Source: Campylobacterales bacterium (GTDB lineage Bacteria > Campylobacterota > Campylobacteria > Campylobacterales > Sulfurovaceae). Taken from it: DNA of 13,542 nt. The notes beneath the pieces are model-generated. The model did no database searches and had not been told where the DNA came from. It worked only from the letters and a program-made list of their open reading frames with translations. The translations under genes and the position numbers were made by a program. The DNA lies in NCBI GenBank assembly GCA_016937075.1, contig JAFGWQ010000151.1:1-13542 (forward strand). The letters are read 5' to 3'. How positions within the stretch are numbered: the first letter of the stretch is position 1; every line of letters starts with the position of its first letter. This document shows positions 1 through 8,018 of the stretch, one piece after another.

Positions 1-1068
1 GAGAAATATAACAAAGATATAGAACTTGTCACTTCCATGGAAGCAGTAACGGTATATACCAATCATAGAGTAGATGCGACTAGGCTAAAAGAGATTGATG
101 CCGAGTATGATGCTACGTTGCTAGCTTTTGGTACAAGATTATCCAAAAAAGTAGGTGCTGAAAACGAAAAGCCTGATATGGAAGGCTATTGGGGTGCGAT
201 ATCTATGCTTGACAAGGTCAACTTGTGGCATAAATATCGCATAGGAAGCCCGGCACATGAAGATCTCAAAGATAAAGTCGTAGTTTGCGTAGGCGGCGGA
301 TTTACATCTATGGACGTAGTACGTTGTTCTATACGCGAAGGTGCAAAAAAAGTTGTTATGCTTTATCGCCGTGATGAAAAAACTATCATCAATAATACTA
401 CATACGAAGAGTATCATGAGGCAGTAGAAGAGGGAGTGGAGTTTATATTTCACTCCGCAGTTGAGAGAATATATGATGAAAACGGAAAAATAACCAAATT
501 GCTTGTTAATCGTTTTGAGTTGGTACCTGATCCAAACGGAGGAAGAGCCCAATTAGTTAAAATTGAAGGCGGTGATTTTGAATTGGAATGTGATTATCTA
601 ATCCCTGCGGTTTCTCAAGCAGCTGATCTGCAACTATTGCCTGCCGAATGGGAGCTTGCAATGACTTCTTGGGGCACACTTTTGACGAACGGCAAAGATT
701 ATATGACCTCGCGTGAAGGGCTTTTTGCGGCAGGGGACTGTGAATATGGTCCAATGACCATAGTTAATGCAGTTGGACAAGCAAAACGAGCGGCTTCGGT
801 TATGGTTAGATATCTTGATACCGGAAAAATTAGTTTGAGCGATGATGAGATCATGGAAGACCATCTAAAAGCACTCAAAGTATATAACAAAAAAGAGAAA
901 GTCACAGGATGGATGCCGGGAATTGCTAGAGAAAATAGTGAAAAACTTGGTGTTGAAGAAAGAAAATATAATAACAAAGAGGTAAATTTAGGTTTCACAG
1001 GCGAAGAAGCGATAAAAGAAGCCGAGCGCTGTATGCGGTGCTATTATATCTCGATGGTGGCGGTGTAA
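1..1068 (+). CDS. GltD-like FAD/NAD(P)-binding oxidoreductase, 5'-truncated by window edge; putative complex I electron-input subunit
   Basis: The reading frame is open from base 1, so the ATG at 37 is internal and the N-terminus lies outside the window; 355 codons are visible. Seen: a second Rossmann fold with the nucleotide motif GGGFTSMD (glycine codons at 292-300), followed by the strand VVMLYRRDE. The C-terminal FAD-binding motif is LFAAGDCEYGP (Asp codon at 736), then NAVGQAKRAA, and a terminal Cys-x-x-Cys (RCMRC, codons at 1030 and 1039). This order matches the glutamate synthase small subunit (GltD)/NfnB-type family, which moves electrons between NAD(P)H, FAD and iron-sulfur centres. 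The Arg-Arg after the second beta strand is usual in NADPH-using members, so NADPH preference is plausible but inferred. The stop overlaps the next start (TAATG), tying its translation to nuoG. From that position I infer it feeds electrons to the NuoG proteins rather than making glutamate. Any N-terminal Fe-S domain cannot be seen. Confidence 0.85.
   Translation, partial: EKYNKDIELVTSMEAVTVYTNHRVDATRLKEIDAEYDATLLAFGTRLSKKVGAENEKPDMEGYWGAISMLDKVNLWHKYRIGSPAHEDLKDKVVVCVGGGFTSMDVVRCSIREGAKKVVMLYRRDEKTIINNTTYEEYHEAVEEGVEFIFHSAVERIYDENGKITKLLVNRFELVPDPNGGRAQLVKIEGGDFELECDYLIPAVSQAADLQLLPAEWELAMTSWGTLLTNGKDYMTSREGLFAAGDCEYGPMTIVNAVGQAKRAASVMVRYLDTGKISLSDDEIMEDHLKALKVYNKKEKVTGWMPGIARENSEKLGVEERKYNNKEVNLGFTGEEAIKEAERCMRCYYISMVAV
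1056..1065 (+). promoter_or_regulatory. Weak purine-rich ribosome binding site for the first nuoG
   Basis: The sequence GGTGGCGGTG lies just upstream of the ATG at 1068 and inside the end of the preceding gene. It is a poor Shine-Dalgarno compared with the AAGGA/GGAG sites before the other genes. The TAATG stop/start overlap suggests that initiation relies on ribosomes terminating on the oxidoreductase gene. An in-frame ATG at 1038 is disfavoured because it sits 30 bases inside the upstream gene and would add ten residues unlike the family's N-terminus. Confidence 0.4.
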
Positions 1069-3317
1069 TGATGGATATTAGAGAAAATAGATCACAAAAA
1101 ATCAGCGTTACAATTGATGGTAAGGTTTGTGAAGCTACAACAGACGATACAATTTTGAGAATTGCAAGAAAAAATGGCATATACATACCTACTATGTGCT
1201 ATCTGTCAAAAGTAGAACCTATAGCATCATGTCGTATGTGTGTAGTAGAAGTCGAAGGTGTAGAAGGCGCTATTCTTTCATGTCAAGCTAGGGCGACAGA
1301 CGGAGCAGTGATAACGACAAAAAGCAATCATCTTCATAAGCAACGACAAAACATTATGAAGCTTTATAATGTAAATCATCCTCTTGAGTGTGGAGTTTGC
1401 GATAAAAGCGGAGAGTGTGACCTCCAAAATAAAACACTTGAATTTGGCGTAAATGCTCAAAGCTTTACAGCTAAAGACATGTTAAGACCCGTTGAAAACT
1501 GGGGATTTGTCTCTTATGATCCTGCACTCTGCATCATGTGTGAAAAGTGTGTCAGGGTTGCTAATGAAATCACAGGAAATGAAGCCTTGCAAATCAGTAC
1601 AGGCGGATACAAATCAACTATTGTGAATGTAAAAAAAGATTTCAATGACGCGTCTTTGGGCGAATCAGCTGCCGTGTGTCCTGTAGGGGCATTGGTAAGT
1701 ACTGATTTTAAATATAGATCAAATTCATGGGAACTGGATAAAATACCTGCAACTTGTGCACATTGCAGTAGCGGATGTTCACTTTATTATGAAGTCAAAA
1801 ATGACAAAATTTATAGAGTTACTAATGATTTCGAGTTTAGATCATTATGCGGTGCGGGAAGGTTTGGTTTTGATTTTGCCAATGAAAATGCAAGCAAAGA
1901 TAGCGAAGCATTTACAAATGCTATAAGTGCATTTAAAGAGGCTGATACTATTAGATTTTCTGCAATCATCAGCAATGAAGAAGCTCTCATCCTTCAAAAG
2001 CTAAAAGAGAAATATGATTATCGATTGGTTTGCGATGAAGCATATGGTTATCAACAGTTTCTAAAAGCTTTCGGAAGTGTAAGCGGTGAAAGCTTATATA
2101 GCGCTAACTTGGAGAGTTTGAGTAACTCAAAAGGCATCATCGTACTTGGAAGCCGCATAAATGATGATAATCCAATGGTTAAATACCATATTAACATGGC
2201 AAGTAAAAGAAATCGTGCCAGAGTAGTATATATGCATCCGATCGAAGATAGCAATATTAGCAATATCGTTACCCAATTTATCAAATATGAAGTAGGTAGT
2301 GAAGAAGGGGCAACTGCTCTTTTGGCAAATACTTTACTCCAAGACAAAGAGTTGCCAAGCAGCCTTAGAGATTTTTTGAATGATTTGGATATCGGCAATA
2401 TCAGTGCCGAGAGCAATATCGGAGAAGAAGAGCTAGCTGCGTTAGTACAGTCTTTGGATAAAAAAACAGGTTTTACACTTGTAGTCGGAAGCGATCTGTA
2501 TGATCACCCAAGAGCCGTTCAGATAGCAAAACTTATAGGTGCTATAGAAAAATATAGTGATTTTGATGTACTTTTGGTACCGCCTGCTACAAATGCGCTC
2601 GGTGTTTCACTTATTTGTGCGTTGGATGATAATGCCGGAGACTATACAATAGGATATAATGCGGTAGGTGATTTTGAATTGAGTTGTTTAGGGGACGGTG
2701 ATCTAGATATGCCGGCACTCAATCAGCAAGAAGGCACTTTTACTACTATAGATAAAAGAGTAGTACCTACTAATGTAGCATTGTCATATAATGGATATGT
2801 GCTAAATGACATAGCAAATGCTTTAGGTTTAGAGGCTGTATATACGATAGATTATACATCAATGCTTCCTAGTAAAGCAGGCTTTAAAGCTATGACTTTT
2901 GATGAATTACCTTTTGGTTTTGATGTCTCAGGAGTAGAGCATCGCGGTTATCTTTTGGGTTCAAAACCTGTTAAAACAGTAGAAGCATTTGAAGAGTTGG
3001 AAGAAATTCCTACATATGACGGTGCTATCATATATAGATGCAATGAAGCCGGCCAATGCAATATGCTGACAAATCGCACAGAAGCATTGAAACAAAATGA
3101 GGTTTGTCTCAAAGGTTCGGCACAATTTGCAACTGTGGCAAAAATTACCGACGGGGATGAGATAGAATATATGGTTGACGGTATTAGATATAAACGCAGA
3201 TTCAAACTTGACTCATCATTAAAAGGCACCATAGCACTACATCCAAACTATGATATGGAATTAAGTAGCACTTTGGTATCTTCTTATAGATTTAGTCATT
3301 TAGCTTTGGAGCAATAA
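1068..3317 (+). CDS. nuoG: NADH-quinone oxidoreductase subunit G, first paralogue (NuoG1)
   Basis: This is the large iron-sulfur subunit of the complex I peripheral arm, relaying electrons from the input flavoprotein towards NuoI and quinone. Numbering is from the ATG at 1068 (749 residues). Domains in order: a [2Fe-2S] ferredoxin domain (N1b) with C44, C55, C58 and C72; the His/Cys [4Fe-4S] site (N5) with H104, C108, C111 and C117; a single [4Fe-4S] site (N4) with C155, C158, C161 and C204 (CPVGAL); an N7-type cluster with C230, C233, C237 and C261 at the entry to the molybdopterin-oxidoreductase-like domain, which fills the rest. All cluster ligands are present, so it looks functional. E. 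coli NuoG is about 900 residues, so this form is shorter in the C-terminal domain. Residues 472-588 align without gaps to residues 549-665 of the following paralogue, about two thirds identical by eye. It overlaps the upstream gene by one base and is one base from the next. Confidence 0.93.
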   Translation: MMDIRENRSQKISVTIDGKVCEATTDDTILRIARKNGIYIPTMCYLSKVEPIASCRMCVVEVEGVEGAILSCQARATDGAVITTKSNHLHKQRQNIMKLYNVNHPLECGVCDKSGECDLQNKTLEFGVNAQSFTAKDMLRPVENWGFVSYDPALCIMCEKCVRVANEITGNEALQISTGGYKSTIVNVKKDFNDASLGESAAVCPVGALVSTDFKYRSNSWELDKIPATCAHCSSGCSLYYEVKNDKIYRVTNDFEFRSLCGAGRFGFDFANENASKDSEAFTNAISAFKEADTIRFSAIISNEEALILQKLKEKYDYRLVCDEAYGYQQFLKAFGSVSGESLYSANLESLSNSKGIIVLGSRINDDNPMVKYHINMASKRNRARVVYMHPIEDSNISNIVTQFIKYEVGSEEGATALLANTLLQDKELPSSLRDFLNDLDIGNISAESNIGEEELAALVQSLDKKTGFTLVVGSDLYDHPRAVQIAKLIGAIEKYSDFDVLLVPPATNALGVSLICALDDNAGDYTIGYNAVGDFELSCLGDGDLDMPALNQQEGTFTTIDKRVVPTNVALSYNGYVLNDIANALGLEAVYTIDYTSMLPSKAGFKAMTFDELPFGFDVSGVEHRGYLLGSKPVKTVEAFEELEEIPTYDGAIIYRCNEAGQCNMLTNRTEALKQNEVCLKGSAQFATVAKITDGDEIEYMVDGIRYKRRFKLDSSLKGTIALHPNYDMELSSTLVSSYRFSHLALEQ
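3308..3311 (+). promoter_or_regulatory. Shine-Dalgarno GGAG fixing the start of the second nuoG
   Basis: GGAG lies seven bases before the ATG at 3319, inside the last codons of the first nuoG. In-frame ATGs at 3328 and 3331 are also possible, but their spacing from this site would be too long, so 3319 is preferred. Confidence 0.5.
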
Positions 3318-3318
3318 A

Positions 3319-5793
3319 ATGGGTGATATGATGAATGATAATAAAATAACACTAAAAATCGATGGGAAAACTTGCCAAGCGCAAGAGGGGGAATACATTC
3401 TCAACGTAGCAAGAGCAAACGGTATATTTATACCTGCTATTTGTTATCTGACTAGATGTTCACCTACGCTTGCATGTCGTATATGTCTGGTGGAAGCCGA
3501 CGGCAAAAGGGTTTATTCCTGTAATACAAAAGCAAAAGACGGTATGGAAGTAACTGTCAGTAATCAAGAAATTCTTGAAGAGCGCCGAGCTATCATGGAA
3601 GTTTATGATGTTAACCATCCATTGCAATGCGGAGTATGCGATCAAAGCGGATCTTGCGAATTGCAAAACTATACACTTGAACTTGGGGTAGATTCTCAAT
3701 CATATACTATAGCAGATACAGCCAGAGAAACAGCAAATTGGAGCAGCGTATTGCATTATGATCCGGCTTTGTGTATTGTATGCGAAAGATGTGTAACAGT
3801 ATGTAAAGATATGATGGGAGATAACGCACTTGGCACAACTCCTAGGGGCGGGAGCGAACTAAACAAAGAACTAAAAGATACAATGCCAAAAGATGCTTAT
3901 GCTATGTGGAACAAGCTTCAAAAATCCGTTATTGCCCCTAGTAATGATACAGGATCAACCAATTGCAGTGATTGCGGAGAGTGTATCGCCGTATGTCCGA
4001 CAGGCGCATTGGTTAGTAGAGATTTTGAATATACAAGTAACGCTTGGGAGCTTAAAAGAACTCCTGCTACTTGTGCTCATTGCAGCAGCGGATGTCAGAT
4101 ATATTACGAAACAAAACCAAGCTCTATCTCTGATAGAAGTGAAAAGATATATCGTGTTACAAATGAATGGAATTATGTATCATTGTGCGGAGCCGGAAGA
4201 TTCGGTTATGATTTTGAAAATCGTACAGCTGTTAAAAATGAAGAAGCTTTCGCAAATGCTATAGAAGCATTTAAAGCAGCTAAAGTTATTAGATTTAATT
4301 CAGTTATTACCAATGAAGAAGCTTTAATGCTCCAAACTTTGAAAGAAAAACTTGGAATAAAACTCATTAACCCCGATGCAAAAGCTTTCCAGGAATTTTT
4401 GAGTGCTTATGGTTTGGCTTCAGGTAAAACTCTTTGGAATGGTGATTATAAAGAGATGATGCAAACAAGCGACTTTATCATTAGTGTAGGCTCATCCTTG
4501 CGTAACGATAACCCAAATGTCAGATATGTTTTCAATAATATCCAAAAGATGAACAAAGGTGCCGGGCTTTACTTCCATCCGGTAGGAGATAGTCTTATTG
4601 CCGGTCTCGGTAAAAATGTAGCTTGTATAGAACACAACGTGAACCGCGAAGAAGCTATACTGTATTGGATACTTGATAAATTTGCCGATAGGGATAAATT
4701 GCCGGCAGAAATTAGTGAGTATTTAGCTAGCTTCCATACTAAAACTACCAAAACGGTAAGCGAAACTGTGATGGAAGATGTAAAAGAAACGGTCGTAGAT
4801 GAGACAAGCGGAGAGAGTAAAGAAGTTGTCAAAAAAGTACCTAAAACTATTCAAAAAGAGATAGAGGTTGACAGTAGCACTTTGCTTGAGGCATTTGATG
4901 CTCCGGTTGATTTTGCAGATATCGTAGAGAAGTTCTTGGCAAAAAAAGAGAGTTTTGCTTTGGTGGTCGGGGAGGATATGTATTTCCATCCGCAAGCCGA
5001 TAACTTAGCAAACTTGCTAGCGCTTATTGAAAGCACTACGGAGTTTAAAGTTGCGATAGTGCCGCCAAAAACAAATTCACTCGGTGTTGCTCTTATTTGT
5101 GATCTTGATGATGATGCTGACGGGTATACCATCGGATACAACGAAGCAGGGGATTTTAGATTGAGTGCTTTGGGTGATGGCGATCTGGATATGCCTGCAC
5201 TTAATCAGCAAGAAGGCACACTAACCAATATGCATAAAAAAGTCGTACCTACCAACGCGGCATTGTCTTATGATGGATATGAGCTCAATGACATCATGAA
5301 TGCACTTGGGTTGGGTGAGAGATTGACTATAGATTGGACAAAAGAACTACCTGTCAAAAAAGGATTCAAAGCCGTAGAATTTGATTCATTGCCAAATAGA
5401 TATACAAATGACGGTGCTGAGCATAGAGGATATATGTTGGAGAGTCAAAAAACAAAAAACACTGCTTCTATTATTCCAGCCAAATTTACTGTAAACGATA
5501 TGAGCGGAGATATAGCATATAGATGTAATCCACAACGACAATTCAATGAATTTACAGCAAAAGCACACCAGATTTTTGAGCCATTTGCATTATATGTAAG
5601 CCCTGCAAAAGCTGAGATTCTTGGTCAGAAAGTAGCGTTTGATATTAATGGCAAGGAGTTTGTGTTGGATGTCGTGATTGATGAGAAAATGAGCGGGGAG
5701 ATAGTCAAATTGCCGGACTTCAAACACTCTAGCGAGATTTATGCCTTTTTTGGCAAAAATCGTTTTAAACCAATAACTCTAAGGAAGGTATAA
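3319..5793 (+). CDS. nuoG: NADH-quinone oxidoreductase subunit G, second paralogue (NuoG2) with an extra [4Fe-4S] motif
   Basis: This is a second, complete NuoG-type protein (824 residues), directly downstream of the first. N1b [2Fe-2S] ligands are C42, C53, C56 and C68. The N5 site is H100, C104, C107 and C113. The next region differs from the first NuoG. It carries two full Cys-x2-Cys-x2-Cys-x3-Cys motifs, C152/C155/C158/C162 and C216/C219/C222/C226-Pro, as in 2[4Fe-4S] ferredoxins, so N4 plus one additional cluster is expected. The N7-type ligands are C252, C255, C259 and C290. A molybdopterin-oxidoreductase-like domain follows. It is interrupted at about residues 474-518 by a Thr/Val/Glu/Lys-rich insertion absent from the first NuoG, and continues with the conserved block at 549-665. 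The role is electron relay in the peripheral arm. Whether both NuoG proteins sit in one complex or alternate is not visible. Synonymous divergence from its neighbour indicates an old duplication. Confidence 0.93.
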   Translation: MGDMMNDNKITLKIDGKTCQAQEGEYILNVARANGIFIPAICYLTRCSPTLACRICLVEADGKRVYSCNTKAKDGMEVTVSNQEILEERRAIMEVYDVNHPLQCGVCDQSGSCELQNYTLELGVDSQSYTIADTARETANWSSVLHYDPALCIVCERCVTVCKDMMGDNALGTTPRGGSELNKELKDTMPKDAYAMWNKLQKSVIAPSNDTGSTNCSDCGECIAVCPTGALVSRDFEYTSNAWELKRTPATCAHCSSGCQIYYETKPSSISDRSEKIYRVTNEWNYVSLCGAGRFGYDFENRTAVKNEEAFANAIEAFKAAKVIRFNSVITNEEALMLQTLKEKLGIKLINPDAKAFQEFLSAYGLASGKTLWNGDYKEMMQTSDFIISVGSSLRNDNPNVRYVFNNIQKMNKGAGLYFHPVGDSLIAGLGKNVACIEHNVNREEAILYWILDKFADRDKLPAEISEYLASFHTKTTKTVSETVMEDVKETVVDETSGESKEVVKKVPKTIQKEIEVDSSTLLEAFDAPVDFADIVEKFLAKKESFALVVGEDMYFHPQADNLANLLALIESTTEFKVAIVPPKTNSLGVALICDLDDDADGYTIGYNEAGDFRLSALGDGDLDMPALNQQEGTLTNMHKKVVPTNAALSYDGYELNDIMNALGLGERLTIDWTKELPVKKGFKAVEFDSLPNRYTNDGAEHRGYMLESQKTKNTASIIPAKFTVNDMSGDIAYRCNPQRQFNEFTAKAHQIFEPFALYVSPAKAEILGQKVAFDINGKEFVLDVVIDEKMSGEIVKLPDFKHSSEIYAFFGKNRFKPITLRKV

Positions 5794-5796
5794 AAA

Positions 5797-6807
5797 ATGG
5801 ATGCATTAGTTATAGGAACTATCATCAAGGTAGTTTTGGTATTGCTTGTAGTTTCAGCACTTGCTGGCTTTGGTACATATATCGAAAGAAAGGTATTAGC
5901 ATTTATGCAAAGACGATTAGGGCCTGCTCATGTTGGTCCTTTTGGGTTGTTGCAAATTGCAGCTGACGGTATTAAGCTTTTTACAAAAGAGGATATCATC
6001 CCTCAGAACGCCAATAAATTTATCTTCAGTTTGGCTCCGGTTATCACTGCTGCTACTGCATTTATAGCATTATCGGCTGTTCCATTGTTTCCAACATTTG
6101 TTATTCCAGAGTCATTACCTCTTATTGGTGGGGCAATAGTGCCATCAATTATAGCTGATGTCAATATCGGTATTTTGTTTGTACTTGGCATGATGGCAGC
6201 CGGACTTTATGGACCATTGTTAGCAGGTATGGCTCAAGCGAATAAATGGGGGATCTTGGGATCTGCTAGAACAGCAGTACAATTTTTAAGCTATGAAGTC
6301 GTAACAGGTCTTTCTGTGCTTGCTCCAATAATGGTGGTTGGTTCATTGTCGTTGATAGATTTCAATAATGCTCAAACAGGAGGTGTAGGCTCTTGGTTAA
6401 TCTGGCAACAGCCAATTGCATTTATACTGTTTTTGATAGCCGGTTTTGCGGAAACTAACAGAACACCGTTTGACCTATTGGAGCATGAAGCAGAGATTAT
6501 CTCAGGGTATGTTACAGAGTATAGCGGTCTTAGATGGGGTATGTTCTTTATCGGGGAGTATGCCAATATGTTTACCATCAGTCTTATAGCTGCAATTGTA
6601 TTTTGCGGAGGATATGGAGATCTTGGCTTTATCCCGGGATGGTTGGCTCTTCTTTTAAAAGTCACGTTCTTTTTCTTTTTGATGTTGTGGGTAAGAGCTT
6701 CTTGGCCTCACATTAGACCAGATCAATTAATGTGGCTATGTTGGAAAGTCTTGATGCCGCTTGCTGTAATAAATATTGTCATTACCGGCATTGTAGTCAT
6801 GATATAG
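5797..6807 (+). CDS. nuoH: NADH-quinone oxidoreductase subunit H (membrane, quinone-site subunit)
   Basis: This 336-residue hydrophobic protein has about eight membrane helices, the normal length for NuoH/ND1. It links the quinone cavity to the proton channels. Seen: the first-helix exit motif YIERKV (E30), followed by MQRRLGP and the conserved GPFGLLQIAADGIKLFTKE loop lining the quinone tunnel. Later comes the acidic loop AETNRTPFDLLEHEAE with the invariant Asn-Arg, Asp and Glu residues. The LLEHE variant replaces the more usual L-P-E-x-E, a small change. The start follows the preceding stop by three bases, with GGAAGG about eight bases upstream. Confidence 0.97.
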   Translation: MDALVIGTIIKVVLVLLVVSALAGFGTYIERKVLAFMQRRLGPAHVGPFGLLQIAADGIKLFTKEDIIPQNANKFIFSLAPVITAATAFIALSAVPLFPTFVIPESLPLIGGAIVPSIIADVNIGILFVLGMMAAGLYGPLLAGMAQANKWGILGSARTAVQFLSYEVVTGLSVLAPIMVVGSLSLIDFNNAQTGGVGSWLIWQQPIAFILFLIAGFAETNRTPFDLLEHEAEIISGYVTEYSGLRWGMFFIGEYANMFTISLIAAIVFCGGYGDLGFIPGWLALLLKVTFFFFLMLWVRASWPHIRPDQLMWLCWKVLMPLAVINIVITGIVVMI

Positions 6808-6822
6808 AGTGAGGAGAGAATT

Positions 6823-7452
6823 ATGCATGAAGAAATAATACACACAGACAGTACGTCAAAAGAGAAGCAGAACTATGTGATGCTCGAACTTGGCAGTACT
6901 CCGGCTTATGGCTGGCCTGCTTTTAAACAAGTAGTAAAACGTACCGTAAACGGCGAACTTTTTGTCGGGCTTTGGATAACACTAAAAGAAATGGGCAAAA
7001 CACTCTTTAAGGGTGGTAAGCATACCACTATGTATCCATTTGAAAAGATGCCTATATCACCAAGGTATCGTGCTATACACAATATGCTTAGACTTCTTGA
7101 GAGTGGACACTACAGATGTATAGGGTGTGGGCTTTGTGAAAAGATATGTATCTCCAATTGTATTGCAATGGAAACAAGATATGATGAAAATCAACGCAAA
7201 GAAGTAAGTGAATATACTATTAATTTCGGTAGATGCATCTATTGCGGATATTGTGCTGAAGTATGTCCTGAGCTTGCGATTGTTCACGGGGGACGATATG
7301 AAACGGCAAGCGAACAAAGAGCGAGTTTTTCATTATTTGACGATATGCTCACTCCGATTGATATGTTAAAGCAACAACAAGAGTTTGCAGGTTTTGGTTC
7401 AGTTACACCAAATGCCGATGCAGCCATCAAAAAAACGCCATTAGCGTATTAA
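6823..7452 (+). CDS. nuoI: NADH-quinone oxidoreductase subunit I, 2[4Fe-4S] protein
   Basis: This is the last iron-sulfur relay (clusters N6a and N6b) before the quinone cluster N2 in NuoB. It has 209 residues, with an N-terminal amphipathic stretch and then two ferredoxin motifs: C99, C102, C105, C109 (CIGCGLCEKIC) and C138, C141, C144, C148-Pro (CIYCGYCAEVCP). In the first motif the residue after the fourth Cys is Ile rather than the common Pro, and an additional Cys (C113) follows four residues later. Both clusters should still assemble. A tail of roughly 50 residues with no recognised domain follows. The start is preceded by GAGGAG at 6811-6816 with good spacing. Confidence 0.96.
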   Translation: MHEEIIHTDSTSKEKQNYVMLELGSTPAYGWPAFKQVVKRTVNGELFVGLWITLKEMGKTLFKGGKHTTMYPFEKMPISPRYRAIHNMLRLLESGHYRCIGCGLCEKICISNCIAMETRYDENQRKEVSEYTINFGRCIYCGYCAEVCPELAIVHGGRYETASEQRASFSLFDDMLTPIDMLKQQQEFAGFGSVTPNADAAIKKTPLAY

Positions 7453-7463
7453 GGAGTCTATTT

Positions 7464-8018
7464 ATGTTTGAACAAATTGCATTTTACCTTTTCTCAATTT
7501 TGACCATTGGACTTTTTTTAGTGACCGTATTGAGTAATAATATCTTATATGCCATGACCTCTTTGGCCTCAGGCATGGTGCTTATCTCCGGCTTTTTCTT
7601 TTTGAGCGGCGCTGATTTTTTGGGCGTGGTACAACTAATAGTTTATGTAGGTGCCGTTATGGCTCTATATGCTTTTGGTATGATGTTCTTCAATGTCACT
7701 AAAACAATAAAAGAAAATAACACATCCAATGTCTTAGTATTTGTATTGGGTGTTTCAATTGCTTTGCTTATGGTAATAATGTTCGCGGCTCCAATTAGTC
7801 CTGAAGTTATTTTTGCTTCTGTTCAGCCTGAACCAAATACAACAAACCCTGAAGCTGTTGGCCTTGTATTGTTTACAAAATATTTGGTACCTTTCGAAGT
7901 AGCTGCAGTAATGTTGCTTATTGCCATGATAGGCGGCATTATATTGGCAGGTAAGAAAATGGATCAAAGTCTTACCAAAACAGACGATGAAAATATCACA
8001 CAGAAGGATATAAAATGA
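7464..8018 (+). CDS. nuoJ: NADH-quinone oxidoreductase subunit J
   Basis: This 184-residue membrane protein has about five predicted helices and corresponds to NuoJ/ND6. The family's third-helix signature is present as GADFLGVVQLIVYVGAVMALY (residues 49-69), split here as GADFLGVVQ then LIVYVGAVMALY. This is the helix with the mobile pi-bulge that couples the quinone site to the proton pumps, and it includes the conserved acidic residue (D51) and Tyr61. The C-terminal segment is short, polar and charged. The Shine-Dalgarno AAGGAG is embedded in the preceding stop codon (TAAGGAG). The gene ends with an ATGA overlap into nuoK, indicating translational coupling. Confidence 0.95.
   Translation: MFEQIAFYLFSILTIGLFLVTVLSNNILYAMTSLASGMVLISGFFFLSGADFLGVVQLIVYVGAVMALYAFGMMFFNVTKTIKENNTSNVLVFVLGVSIALLMVIMFAAPISPEVIFASVQPEPNTTNPEAVGLVLFTKYLVPFEVAAVMLLIAMIGGIILAGKKMDQSLTKTDDENITQKDIK

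Noticed and set aside
37..39. ATG at 37 as the true start of the flavoprotein
   Set aside because: The frame is open to base 1, and the upstream residues continue the expected fold; the first FAD-binding domain would be missing. It is a window-edge truncation.
139..552. Antisense open frame opposite the flavoprotein (and similar minus-strand frames throughout)
   Set aside because: The translations look like shadows of the + strand codons, with no motifs or plausible start signals.
1038..1067. Earlier in-frame ATG at 1038 as start of the first nuoG
   Set aside because: It lies inside the upstream gene, has no suitable ribosome site, and adds a ten-residue leader (MLLYLDGGGV) not expected before the ferredoxin domain. 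The ATG at 1068 gives the usual N-terminus.
3893..4264. Alternative + strand reading frame inside the second nuoG
   Set aside because: It has no ribosome site or recognisable protein features, and the overlapping frame encodes essential cluster ligands of NuoG2.
1068..5793. Tandem nuoG pair as a recent duplication, assembly artefact or split gene
   Set aside because: The copies differ extensively at both protein and synonymous positions and have different cluster content and length. Each is complete from ferredoxin domain to C-terminus.
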